This document shows, in pieces, positions 1 through 12,300 of a stretch of DNA of 64,000 bases (position 1 is the stretch's first letter; each line of letters starts with the position of its first letter). The position numbers and the translations under genes are program-made. Where the stretch lies: NCBI GenBank assembly GCA_964035575.1, contig OZ037840.1, positions 1 to 64,000 of the forward strand, given 5' to 3'. This stretch comes from Rhynchopus sp. YZ270_cl-10 (taxonomy: Eukaryota; Euglenozoa; Diplonemea; Diplonemida; Diplonemidae). The notes under the pieces were generated by a model that saw only the letters and a program-made list of their open reading frames with translations, ran no database searches and had not been told where the DNA came from.

Positions 1-3000
1 CGGGTTTGCGGAGTTTGCGGGTTTGCGGGTTTTTGCGGGTTTGCGGGGTTTGCGGGTTTGCGGGTTGATTTTGCGGGTTTGCGGGTTTGCGGGTTTACGG
101 GTTTGCGGGTTTGCGGTTTTGCGGGTTTGCGGGTTTGCGGGTTTGCGGGTTTGCGGGTTTGCGGGTTTGCGGGTTTGCGGGTTTGCGGGTTTGCGGGTTT
201 GCGGGGTTTGCGGGTTTGCGGGTTTGCGGGTTTGCGGGTTTTGCGGGTTTGCGGGTTTGCGGGTTTGCGGGTTTGCGGGTTTGCGGGTTTGCGGGTTTGC
301 GGGTTTGCGGGTTTGCGGGTTTGCGGGTTTGCGGGTTTGCGGGTTTGCGGGTTTGCGGGTTTGCGGGTTTGCGGGTTTGCGGGTTTGCGGTTGCGGGTTT
401 GCGGGTTTGCGGGTTTGCGGGTTTGCGGGTTTGCGGGTTTGCGGGTTTGCGGGTTTGCGGGTTTGCGGGTTTGCGGGTTTGCGGGTTTGCGGGTTTGCGG
501 GTTTGCGGGTTTGCGGGTTTGCGGGTTTGCGGGTTTGCGGGTTTGCGGGTTTGCGGGTTTGCGGGTTTGCGGGTTTGCGGGTTTGCGGGGTTTGCGGGTT
601 TGCGGGTTTGCGGGTTTGCGGGTTTGCGGGTTTGCGGGTTTTGCGGGTTTGCGGGTTTGCGGGTTTGCGGGTTTGCGGGTTTGCGGGTTTGCGGGTTTGC
701 GGGTTTGCGGGTTTGCGGGTTTGCGGGTTTGCGGGTTTGCGGTGTTTGCGGGTTTGCGGGTTTGCGGGTTTGCGGGTTTGCGGGTTTGCGGGTTTGCGGG
801 TTGCGGGTTTGCGGGTTTGCGGGTTTGCGGGGTTTGCGGGTTTGCGGGTTTGCGGGTTTGCGGGTTTGCGGGTTTGCGGGTTTGCGGGTTTGCGGGTTTG
901 CGGGTTTGCGGGTTTGCGGGTTTGCGGGTTTGCGGGTTTGCGGGTTTGCGGGTTTGCGGGTTTGCGGTTTGCGGGTTTGCGGGTTTGCGGGTTTGCGGGT
1001 TTGCGGGTTTGCGGGTTTGCGGGTTTGCGGGTTTGCGGGTTTGCGGGTTTGCGGGTTTGCGGGTTTGCGGGTTTGCGGGTTTGCGGGTTTGCGGGTTTGC
1101 GGGTTTGCGGGTTTGCGGGTTTGCGGGTTTGCGGGTTTGCGGGTTTGCGGGTTTGCGGGTTTGCGGGTTTGCGGGTTTGCGGGTTTGCGGGTTTGCGGGT
1201 TTGCGGGTTTGCGGGTTTGCGGGTTTGCGGGTTTGCGGGTTTGCGGGTTTGCGGGTTTGCGGGTTTGCGGGTTTGCGGGTTTGCGGGTTTGCGGGTTTGC
1301 GGGTTTGCGGGTTTGCGGGTTTGCGGGTTTGCGGGTTTGCGGGTTTGCGGGTTTGCGGGTTTGCGGGTTTGCGGGTTTGCGGGTTTGCGGGTTTGCGGGT
1401 TTGCGGGTTTGCGGGTTTGCGGGTTTGCGGGTTTGCGGGTTTGCGGGTTTGCGGGTTTGCGGGTTTGCGGGTTTGCGGGTTTGCGGGTTTGCGGGTTTGC
1501 GGGTTTGCGGGTTTGCGGGTTTGCGGGTTTGCGGGTTTGCGGGTTTGCGGGTTTGCGGGTTTGCGGGTTTGCGGGTTTGCGGGTTTGCGGGTTTGCGGGT
1601 TTGCGGGTTTGCGGGTTTGCGGGTTTGCGGGTTTGCGGGTTTGCGGGTTTGCGGGTTTGCGGGTTTGCGGGTTTGCGGGTTTGCGGGTTTGCGGGTTTGC
1701 GGGTTTGCGGGTTTGCGGGTTTGCGGGTTTGCGGGTTTGCGGGTTTGCGGGTTTGCGGGTTTGCGGGTTTGCGGGTTTGCGGGTTTGCGGGTTTGCGGGT
1801 TTGCGGGTTTGCGGGTTTGCGGGTTTGCGGGTTTGCGGGTTTGCGGGTTTGCGGGTTTGCGGGTTTGCGGGTTTGCGGGTTTGCGGGTTTGCGGGTTTGC
1901 GGGTTTGCGGGTTTGCGGGTTTGCGGGTTTGCGGGTTTGCGGGTTTGCGGGTTTGCGGGTTTGCGGGTTTGCGGGTTTGCGGGTTTGCGGGTTTGCGGGT
2001 TTGCGGGTTTGCGGGTTTGCGGGTTTGCGGGTTTGCGGGTTTGCGGGTTTGCGGGTTTGCGGGTTTGCGGGTTTGCGGGTTTGCGGGTTTGCGGGTTTGC
2101 GGGTTTGCGGGTTTGCGGGTTTGCGGGTTTGCGGGTTTGCGGGTTTGCGGGTTTGCGGGTTTGCGGGTTTGCGGGTTTGCGGGTTTGCGGGTTTGCGGGT
2201 TTGCGGGTTTGCGGGTTTGCGGGTTTGCGGGTTTGCGGGTTTGCGGGTTTGCGGGTTTGCGGGTTTGCGGGTTTGCGGGTTTGCGGGTTTGCGGGTTTGC
2301 GGGTTTGCGGGTTTGCGGGTTTGCGGGTTTGCGGGTTTGCGGGTTTGCGGGTTTGCGGGTTTGCGGGTTTGCGGGTTTGCGGGTTTGCGGGTTTGCGGGT
2401 TTGCGGGTTTGCGGGTTTGCGGGTTTGCGGGTTTGCGGGTTTGCGGGTTTGCGGGTTTGCGGGTTTGCGGGTTTGCGGGTTTGCGGGTTTGCGGGTTTGC
2501 GGGTTTGCGGGTTTGCGGGTTTGCGGGTTTGCGGGTTTGCGGGTTTGCGGGTTTGCGGGTTTGCGGGTTTGCGGGTTTGCGGGTTTGCGGGTTTGCGGGT
2601 TTGCGGGTTTGCGGGTTTGCGGGTTTGCGGGTTTGCGGGTTTGCGGGTTTGCGGGTTTGCGGGTTTGCGGGTTTGCGGGTTTGCGGGTTTGCGGGTTTGC
2701 GGGTTTGCGGGTTTGCGGGTTTGCGGGTTTGCGGGTTTGCGGGTTTGCGGGTTTGCGGGTTTGCGGGTTTGCGGGTTTGCGGGTTTGCGGGTTTGCGGGT
2801 TTGCGGGTTTGCGGGTTTGCGGGTTTGCGGGTTTGCGGGTTTGCGGGTTTGCGGGTTTGCGGGTTTGCGGGTTTGCGGGTTTGCGGGTTTGCGGGTTTGC
2901 GGGTTTGCGGGTTTGCGGGTTTGCGGGTTTGCGGGTTTGCGGGTTTGCGGGTTTGCGGGTTTGCGGGTTTGCGGGTTTGCGGGTTTGCGGGTTTGCGGGT

Positions 3001-4602
3001 TTGCGGGTTTGCGGGTTTGCGGGTTTGCGGGTTTGCGGGTTTGCGGGTTTGCGGGTTTGCGGGTTTGCGGGTTTGCGGGTTTGCGGGTTTGCGGGTTTGC
3101 GGGTTTGCGGGTTTGCGGGTTTGCGGGTTTGCGGGTTTGCGGGTTTGCGGGTTTGCGGGTTTGCGGGTTTGCGGGTTTGCGGGTTTGCGGGTTTGCGGGT
3201 TTGCGGGTTTGCGGGTTTGCGGGTTTGCGGGTTTGCGGGTTTGCGGGTTTGCGGGTTTGCGGGTTTGCGGGTTTGCGGGTTTGCGGGTTTGCGGGTTTGC
3301 GGGTTTGCGGGTTTGCGGGTTTGCGGGTTTGCGGGTTTGCGGGTTTGCGGGTTTGCGGGTTTGCGGGTTTGCGGGTTTGCGGGTTTGCGGGTTTGCGGGT
3401 TTGCGGGTTTGCGGGTTTGCGGGTTTGCGGGTTTGCGGGTTTGCGGGTTTGCGGGTTTGCGGGTTTGCGGGTTTGCGGGTTTGCGGGTTTGCGGGTTTGC
3501 GGGTTTGCGGGTTTGCGGGTTTGCGGGTTTGCGGGTTTGCGGGTTTGCGGGTTTGCGGGTTTGCGGGTTTTGCGGGTTTGCGGGTTTGCGGGTTTGCGGG
3601 TTTGCGGGTTTGCGGGTTTGCGGGTTTGCGGGTTTGCGGGTTTGCGGGTTTGCGGGTTTGCGGGTTTGCGGGTTTGCGGGTTTGCGGGTTTGCGGGTTTG
3701 CGGGTTTGCGGGTTTGCGGGTTTGCGGGTTTGCGGGTTTGCGGGTTTGCGGGTTTGCGGGTTTGCGGGTTTGCGGGTTTGCGGGTTTGCGGGTTTGCGGG
3801 TTTGCGGGTTTGCGGGTTTGCGGGTTTGCGGGTTTGCGGGTTTGCGGGTTTGCGGGTTTGCGGGTTTGCGGGTTTGCGGGTTTGCGGGTTTGCGGGTTTG
3901 CGGGTTTGCGGGTTTGCGGGTTTGCGGGTTTGCGGGTTTGCGGGTTTGCGGGTTTGCGGGTTTGCGGGTTTGCGGGTTTGCGGGTTTGCGGGTTTGCGGG
4001 TTTGCGGGTTTGCGGGTTTGCGGGTTTGCGGGTTTGCGGGTTTGCGGGTTTGCGGGTTTGCGGGTTTGCGGGTTTGCGGGTTTGCGGGTTTGCGGGTTTG
4101 CGGGTTTGCGGGTTTGCGGGTTTGCGGGTTTGCGGGTTTGCGGGTTTGCGGGTTTGCGGGTTTGCGGGTTTGCGGGTTTGCGGGTTTGCGGGTTTGCGGG
4201 TTTGCGGGTTTGCGGGTTTGCGGGTTTGCGGGTTTGCGGGTTTGCGGGTTTGCGGGTTTGCGGGTTTGCGGGTTTGCGGGTTTGCGGGTTTGCGGGTTTG
4301 CGGGTTTGCGGGTTTGCGGGTTTACGGGTTTGCGGGTTTGCGGGTTTGCGGGTTTGCGGGTTTGCGGGTTTGCGGGTTTGCGGGTTTGCGGGTTTGCGGG
4401 TTTGCGGGTTTGCGGGTTTGCGGGTTTGCGGGTTTGCGGGTTTGCGGGTTTGCGGGTTTGCGGGTTTGCGGGTTTGCGGGTTTGCGGGTTTGCGGGTTTG
4501 CGGGTTTGCGGGTTTGCGGGTTTGCGGGTTTGCGGGTTTGCGGGTTTGCGGGTTTGCGGGTTTGCGGGTTTGCGGGTTTGCGGGTTTGCGGGTTTGCGGG
4601 TT
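1..4602. repeat. 8-bp satellite array (GGGTTTGC)n
   Basis: About 575 tandem copies of the 8-mer GGGTTTGC fill the start of the window. Single-base indels and substitutions cluster in the first ~970 bp. The remainder is almost perfect, with only isolated variants near 3570 and 4323. Because 8 is not a multiple of 3 and no unit frame contains a stop, all three plus-strand frames stay open and give a repeated octapeptide; these are not genes. The plus strand is the G-rich strand at the left edge, which is the wrong orientation for a left-hand telomere, so I read it as an interstitial satellite. Confidence 0.97.
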
Positions 4603-4614
4603 TCTAGTTATTAC

Positions 4615-5212
4615 CGTATAGAGGGTCTGTGAGCTGGCACCCTTGTGGAATCCAAAGTTCGCGTCCTCCCAGTAATTCTGATGGTACACTCGGGTAGAGT
4701 GGGGCCTAGAAACGACAGCCCCGGCCGGGTGCGCCCGTTTGTCCGATCTGGCAATATCTAAAATGGGTGTGGCATTTCACGGCTATTTTTGTGAGTAAAA
4801 TTGCGATATTTTGTGTTTCTGAGGTGCTGGGTGTATATGTTATAAAATTTTCAAAAAACGAGATAACCATGAAATATGGACAGTATCCCCATAAAATGAG
4901 GTTATTGCGACCCTGGAGGCTCACTTTTGACACTTTGGGCAAAAATTAGGTGTAGAAGTGTATCGGCTTGAAAATATTTTTTTTCGTGATTTTTGGGGTC
5001 ATTTTTTGGCTGGGAACATTGGGCCACATTTAACCACAACTTCTCAAAAGGGCAAATCTGTGGCTTTAATGGACTCATTGGGCGTTTTTATGACCTGGAC
5101 ATGGGGGTCAGATTCCATTTTTAACATGTTGAAAATTGGTCACAAGACCCTGAGAGAAAACCGAAGGTCAAATTGACCTTGAGTACCAGGTCAAATTTGT
5201 GTGGAAAAAATT
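4615..5212. other. Left arm of the element, no gene seen
   Basis: AT-rich DNA with no convincing coding sequence. A degenerate version of the repeat unit found just to the right can be seen near 5085-5165, sharing the GACCTGGACATGGGGGTCAG wording. Confidence 0.5.
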
Positions 5213-5876
5213 TACAGTACCTAATTTCTGATGCTCAAAAGTGCAAAATTCCTTCGGCAATGGCTTCATAGGACATTTCCATAACCTGGACATGGGGGTC
5301 AGACTCCACTTTTGACCACCTGAAATTTGGTCATACACATGTATGAGACCCCAAAAACCAGGATTTTGACCAAAAAATTTTCCCAGCAATTTTTGCCTAC
5401 AAAAAATCGAAAAAAATTTTTTTTGATTTTGGCTCTCCGGAGTCTGTGCGCGCTGTGATGGGGTCAATTTGCGCTGAGAAATGGATATTTTTGACCTAAA
5501 ATGCATGTATCAGTTTTTACATGATTTTTGGTTTTTTTTGTGTTGTGTGGGTTTTATGGTCAGTACCTAATTTCTGATGCTCAAAAGTACAAAATTCCTT
5601 CGGCAATGGCTTCATAGGACATTTCCATAACCTGGACATGGGTGTCAGACTCCACTTTTGACCACCTGAAATTTGGTCATACACATGTATGAGACCCAAA
5701 AACCAGGATTTTTGACCAAAAAAATTTTCCCAGCAATTTTTGCCTACAAAAAATCGTGAAAAAAAATTTTTTATTTTGGCTCTCCGGAGTCTGTGCGTGC
5801 TGTGATGGGGTCAATTTGCGCTGAGAAATGGATATTTTTGACCTAAAATGCATGTATCAGTTTTTACATGATTTTG
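5213..5876. repeat. Tandem direct repeat, ~347-bp unit, two copies
   Basis: The stretch 5213-5528 recurs at 5560-5876 with only scattered differences. Each copy carries AGTACCTAATTTCTGATGC near its start and GCATGTATCAG near its end. It lies inside the proposed Helentron-like element close to its left end. Subterminal tandem repeats are known in Helentron relatives. Confidence 0.85.
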
Positions 5877-5879
5877 GTA

Positions 5880-6360
5880 CTTTTGTGTTGTGTAAGTTCC
5901 TGTAGGACAGTTGGGTGATGGAAAGTATAGTAAGTAATTTACAACTGGAAAACTAGGTGGATCGGTTCTTTTGTGTGTTTTTACTACAGTAATTTTCTTT
6001 TTTCCCTTTTGTCTCTTTTTGATCTTTATTTTTGTGGCATGACAATACTCTCACCCGCCAAAGTGAGCGCCTTCTTCAAGGTGTAGTCTTTTTTATCATC
6101 TATATTTTCCTCTCCAAAACTAATTTGTGCTTTCCATTCCCACTAAAAACAATAAAAACCGCTACCTGTGTGAGATAGTAGAAACTCCAATTCAAAACTT
6201 ATGATAACCATTTTTTCCTTTTTTTTATGCAATCAACAACAAAATCCCCAAAAAAGTGTTTTCTTCATCACAAGAGATTTCTCTCCGGCTGGGAAGAAGT
6301 ATGCAAACCCCCAAAAAAAAAAACAATAGAAAAAAAGCAACACAAACAAATTCACAATTC
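5880..6360. other. 3' flank of the Rep-helicase-OTU gene
   Basis: AT-rich noncoding stretch downstream of the stop codon of the minus-strand transposon gene. A small hairpin (CTCAC/GTGAG) lies near 6050. No terminator or polyadenylation signal can be named with confidence. Confidence 0.4.
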
Positions 6361-9300
6361 TTAAAACATTTGAAAGTCAGAAAATATCTCTGATGGAAAT
6401 GTTGGGGACAATAGGGCTTTTTCGTGTGCTTTCAATACATTTACATCAGTTCCCGTACCAATGTTAAAATGGTCAGGATTAAAAGTTTGCACTAACAGCA
6501 GTCTATTTTGTGGTGGTATTTTTTCGAGAATCTCTTCAGGAGAAAGATTCTTTGGCAAAAAATGAAAACAAGAGTAGCCATCATTTTCAAATGTTCTAGA
6601 AGTTACAACAGTGATGAGAACATGATGCATAACTGACATTAATGCTATCTCAGTATCCTGTGCATATTTGTCTGCTGATTTTAGCTGAACACGGCTGAGT
6701 ACGATATCAAAGCTTCTGTTGTTTTATGATAGTGGGTAGTATGAAGTCAAGCAGTTACAAGAAGTACATACGTATTTTTGTCTCCAATTATAAGGGGATG
6801 CTCCCTGAACAGAATCTCATTCTCTTCTAAGAATGCTCCAAAGGTTCTACGAAGACTGAACCCATCATCTACCTTCCCAGTGAGAAGCTGCTGTACTGCG
6901 TGATAGAAACAAGTTCCATCACCTCGAACATTTATTAGTTGCAGGTCACACATCGACAGAACATCCTGAAGATTGTAATATCCATCTGGGATGGAATTTG
7001 ATCTTCCCCTGTTGTTTAATTATGATAATAGTTTCATATGAAATCATAGACAAATGATCATACATATTTTTTTCAGAAACTGTTGTTGACCTTTGCAAAG
7101 CTTCTGAACGTTTCTTGCTGTTGTGGATTGTCTTCTCCCTGTACATTATTTTTATGTAAATTATACACCAATAGTTTCCAACATACCTTTCATCCTCTGG
7201 ATACTTAAACGGATGGTAATCTTCTATGAAGTTTTCGTTTTCATAGGTTACTTCTGCAAGAAGCCTCCCACAAGCAGGATTGCAGGCTTCATATTCATCA
7301 TCATCAATAGGGCTCTCTCCATCAGCAGATGTTTGCAGGTTTTTGGGTTTGCGTATCACAGATGGGTCTTCTGTTGGGTTTGCTGCAAGATCATGTAGGC
7401 TTTTTGCATAGTCTGCTTCTGTGAGCCTCAGGTCACGCTTAAGCTGCTTCCTCCTTTCCGCACTGATCTTCATTTTTATTCCCCCAACAGATTCCTCAAC
7501 TGCAGATATGACCTCCTGGTGGACACAGTTGTAGAGATATGTGTCACCTCTAGGTGGAAGACAAATCTTGATGTCGGTCCTGCTGCACACCCTTGACATT
7601 GCAACGTACAGATGGCCATGAGAGAAGCAGGGCGACTGTGACACATCCAGGCCCACCCTACGGAGCGTTTGTCCCTGCGACTTATTAATTGTCATTGCGA
7701 AGGAGAGTCTGACAGGAAACTGCTGACGTGTAAAATCAATCGTCAAATCCTTCGCATCACCGTCGCAGGGAAGCCGAGGGATGGCGACTGGCTGTGGTCT
7801 CTCTGCCCCGTTATTCTTCTTCCACTCGCATTCTTCCGTCAGGTTGGTGCAGACAAGGATGTTCTTCTTCACCTCCTTCACAACAAGGCGCGTCCCATTG
7901 CAGAGTCCTCCTGCTGGGTCTAGGTTCTTTAGAAGCATCACTATGCAGTTCACCTTCAGGTTTAGAGTGTTTGGAGGAAGACGCGGATGGTCCATTTTAT
8001 TTAGGGCCTCTGTGGAGAAGAACTCGGCTGCAGTGGGATCCTTGCACGTGTCCTCTGAGAGGCTGGTGATTGTATTCCCGGGGAATCTGCTGAGAATTTT
8101 TTCGTTCATAAACACCTGGCGTTCGTTTGTTGGGCACAGCAGCGCACAATTCTCATAGTGTCCCTCACTGATGCCTGGAAAGGTAAAAGAAATCAGACTC
8201 TCCTCGGTCACCTTTTGGTTGTTTCTGTCGTAGATTAGATCACGTGGAACCTGCAGAACTGCTGTTGTATCACCTCCATCTTCAGTAGCACCTCCTTCAA
8301 CGCACCCATCTTCATTAATGGATCCGTCTCCTACCTTCATCAAATACTCCCTGAAAGCATCATCATTCTTCACCCTCATGACCTGTGTGAGGGACATTTT
8401 CAGCAGGTCATTCCAAAGGTACGAGTTGTTTAGGGAAATCGCAATACTCTCATAGCTGGCTTTGTTTTTTCCTGGGACAGGAAGAATCTGTCGGAAGTCT
8501 CCTCCAAGCAAAACAGTAACACCTCCAAAAGGTTGCTGACATTCCCTCACCTTCCGCAGTGTTCTGTCAACTACCTCGATCACAGACTTCTGCGCCATAA
8601 CAACCTCATCCCAGACAATGAGGTCTGTGCGCTTGAGAAGTTCTACATGATCACTATCAAGAGGGCAAAGCTTCTTTGCGTTTGAGTCAAGATCTATGGG
8701 TATCTTGAACCGGCTGTGGGCTGTCCTGCCTCCTGGGAGAAGTGTCGCTGCTATCCCTGACGTTGCCACAGCAATCGCAAATCTGTCCTCCAGTTGTTGT
8801 GGCTTTTGTTGTTGTTGTTGATCTGCCCTTGCCCTTCTGCTCCTGGCCCAGTACAGACATGCCTGGTATAGAAAGGTCTTTCCTGTCCCTGCAGCACCCT
8901 GCAAAAAAATTATCTTTCCCTGGTTGCCTTCCACAGAGGTCTTTACAGTGTTGAATACCCTGTTTTGTCCATCGTTGAGGTTGGGTGCAATAGCATCAAA
9001 CTTTTTCAGCATCTTCTCCTCATTGTACCTCTCAGTGTCAAGTACAAACTCAGTTCTCTGCCCTGCAGTGCTTTCAGGAGGAGTAGGAAGCCCAAGCTCT
9101 GCCATTGTTGCCTTGACGTTTGCTTCCTTCAGCAGCCTCTCCAGGTCCTTCAGGGCGTCGCACTTCTCCTTGGGGTAGAGGTATCTTTCTCCCATTGTCT
9201 GCACCCGTTGAAGCCTTTCCCCTCTCTCCAGTGCTGGCACACACAGCTCATACTCATATTGGTCCCATGCTTTTTTCACGTCAGCTGCAGAAGCCATGTA

Positions 9301-12300
9301 ATGAATAATTACCATGGCAAAGGTAAAACGTATCGCCCGTGAAGATAACGTCGTCTGTTTGCACTCCTCCATCGAGTTCATGAGTATCTGCCCATCGTGG
9401 ATCAACCCCAATTCGGCTGCAGCTTCAAAAAACGTGTCGTGAACCAAGCCTGAAGATTGTGATGTTCTCAGCTCTGCAAAGCTCACAGGCCCACACTTGC
9501 GCAGAAGAAGGAGGCGAAGGCAGTGGAGTTCCTTATCCTTCACAGGAACCCAGTACATTCTCCCAATAGACAGATGTTCTCCTTCATTTCTATGCGAGTA
9601 AGTTCCGGCGGTGTATGTGCATTCTTCTTGATTCCACATAAAGCCCGGCCTCAGCTTCCACTCCTTCTCTCTGGTGTAAGAAAAAAACTCAGGAACATCG
9701 TTGTAGAGCAGACTGTCAAATCCTTTGTAAGCGTCATGTCCTGGAATTCCTTCGTGGTATTTCCTGCACCTCTCATTTGCTTCAAAAAAAGCAAGCAAAG
9801 TACTTTTAGATGTTGCAGCCGCATCCCTTCTCTTTGAGTCAGCACCAGCATTCTTTAGAGGGAAGTACACCCTCTGTTCGTCCTCAAGATGAATATGAAG
9901 CCTGGTCACACCTGGGTATATCCTCACCATTTTTGTGGAAATCAGGTACCCACATGCATCAGCAGCAGTCATACAATGCGCCTTCAGCCACCTGTGGATG
10001 TCGGGAGCCTTTTTTTTGGATGCTGGTGGAGAGGTGTCTTTAGGTGTTTCACCTGCAGTTGATTCTGTCTTCTTTGTCTCCTTATCTTCCTTGATCTCAC
10101 CCTCAACCTCCTTCTCCCCCTTGAACAAATATTTGAAAAGGTATTTCGCAGCTAGAATCCCACGCACTGCCTCAACGTTAATGTGGCATTGGTATCTCAG
10201 GAGAAGATAGGCGTTGTATGGAACCACCCACCTGTTGCTCCTCTGATTTGGATGTGTGGTTTCCCCTTTGTGTTTGTCCTTCCACTTCTTTACAACGTCT
10301 GGATCCACGTATGACAGTCTTCCATCATCCCTTCTTCGGACGTCTGCATAGCCATCGCGTTGGATTCCGGTGCTGTGGCTGAAGTCCTTGGGGAAGTTGG
10401 ACTTGCAGTGGCATTTGCCATCCTTCCCCCTCTGGAGGCAGGGTGAGGCTCTGTTCCTGAGGCAGTCAGTGTGCATGACGTACTCACTGACGGCTTTGTA
10501 CAGCTTTGGATGGGTTTCATGGTTCGGAATCTCAGCATGCACCACGTGGTCCACATTGAAAGGGTCCTTTGGTGACGTTTTTTTATTGTTCCACAGTATT
10601 GCATGGCAATGAGGGAGCCCCCTCTTCTGGTACTCTGTTACCATCACCATTGCAATGTTCTCACCAAGAACATTTTTCTTGCGGATGTCTTTCACAAGCT
10701 CCTTCACCTTGAGGTCGAATACTCTGTGAACCAGATCCGGTCTGTCAAGTGCTGTTTCATTTTGCAGAAGGTTCGACTGGATCTCCTCCCACATTGGGTT
10801 GCAGGTCATTGTTAGAAAGTAGTCGGCCTTGCCATACTTAGCGTAGATAGAAAGGGTATCATTCAGCAGCTGCGCACGCGCTGGCATTCCTCTCTCGAAT
10901 GATGTCGGCATTGAGATCTCATTAGTTGGCGGAATTTGCTTCCCAGACACAATATCCTTTTTTTGTGCATAACCCATCCCCCTTCCAACAATGTGGTACT
11001 TCAGACGCTGATAAATGCTGCGCATTGCTAAGTCTATGAAAAATTGTTGTGTGAGAGTGCCTTGCATGAGAAGAGGGTTGTAGGAGAGCTCATCTTTGTC
11101 TTCGTTCGGGCGGTGATGCATCTGGTATGCGGCATACTGCTTTGCGGAAACGAATGTTGCAGAGGGTGTTGTATCTTCAAGGTTATTAGCGTTTCTTAGA
11201 ACCTCATGCATTGTGTCCACAGCGTTGTCTGCTTCTGCACCATCATCACATTCTTCTACAGTTTCTTCGTGCACGTCTTCGTCCATCTTTTCATCGTGTG
11301 CAGGTATGTTTCTATCGTCTGAATCTTCTTTATTCGCATCATCCTCCTGCATGTTGTCATTATCTTCACCATTTTGTTCATTTTCATTGCTGTTTTGGTT
11401 TGTAGAATCTGAATCTGCATCACTGTCAGCAGTTGCGGCAGCTGGAACTACAATTCTGTGAGGCATTTTGAGTCGGAATCCATCATGCTCTGTGGGATAC
11501 AGAAATTGCAATGGGTATGCCAATAACTCATAGAGCTGGTTAAAATCATCGATGATGACTGGTGAGTTCCACTTGGCATCCTTACCCCTGGTATTATCAG
11601 CAGATGTAAATAAGGGGTAGACTGTGAATCTGCGCTCCTGAGGTGCGTCTTCATTGATGGTGTAGAACAGCTTTACAGCCCCCTTTGCCTCATCGGTGGT
11701 GTACTCTGATCCTGTCTTGCTTTTCAGCACTTCATTGAAATCGATCTTCAGCTTTTTCAGCTCCTCCTCCTTCCCTTTATACTGCTGGGCAATCGTTTTA
11801 AACTGGGAAGCAAATGCATTGTTTCCCAGAAGAATATGACATATTTCAGCAAGCTGCCTCAGGTTTTCTGGGAGAATTTCACCATTCATGCTTTTGTGGT
11901 TATTAGGATCAGCAAACCATGACTCTGCTACATCAGTGTCTGAAAAAGTGTACTTCTTCATTCCCCTCCCTTCTACTGACACTGCGGCTATGCCTGTGTT
12001 TGGCACACGGCTGTCACGGCGCATTTTTCCCTCCACCATGGCGAAGTGCGCATTGAGGATCATGGCGAACTTTTTGTACTGTTTGTTCTTTAGAAGGGAC
12101 AGATGCTCTTGGTTGAGGATTTTGACCTGAGGCAGCGACACCTTCCCACCAGTGCAGCATATTCTTGATGTCTCTCCAGGAAATAGCAACGCAGCACAAT
12201 GCTCACACCGCCGATCCATCCTTCCACAGGAATGTTGCTCTGTGTTGTCATCAACCTCCTCCGGAAGTGCCGCCCCTTTGTGCTTATAGGTGAAAATCTT

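Noticed and set aside
1-4602. Telomere at the window's left end
   Set aside because: The G-rich strand points inward, opposite to a left telomere, and the array continues at 15047 inside the sequence.
23-4632. Three overlapping 1500-codon open frames
   Set aside because: They are products of an 8-bp repeat that has no stop in any plus-strand frame; the peptide is a pure octamer repeat.
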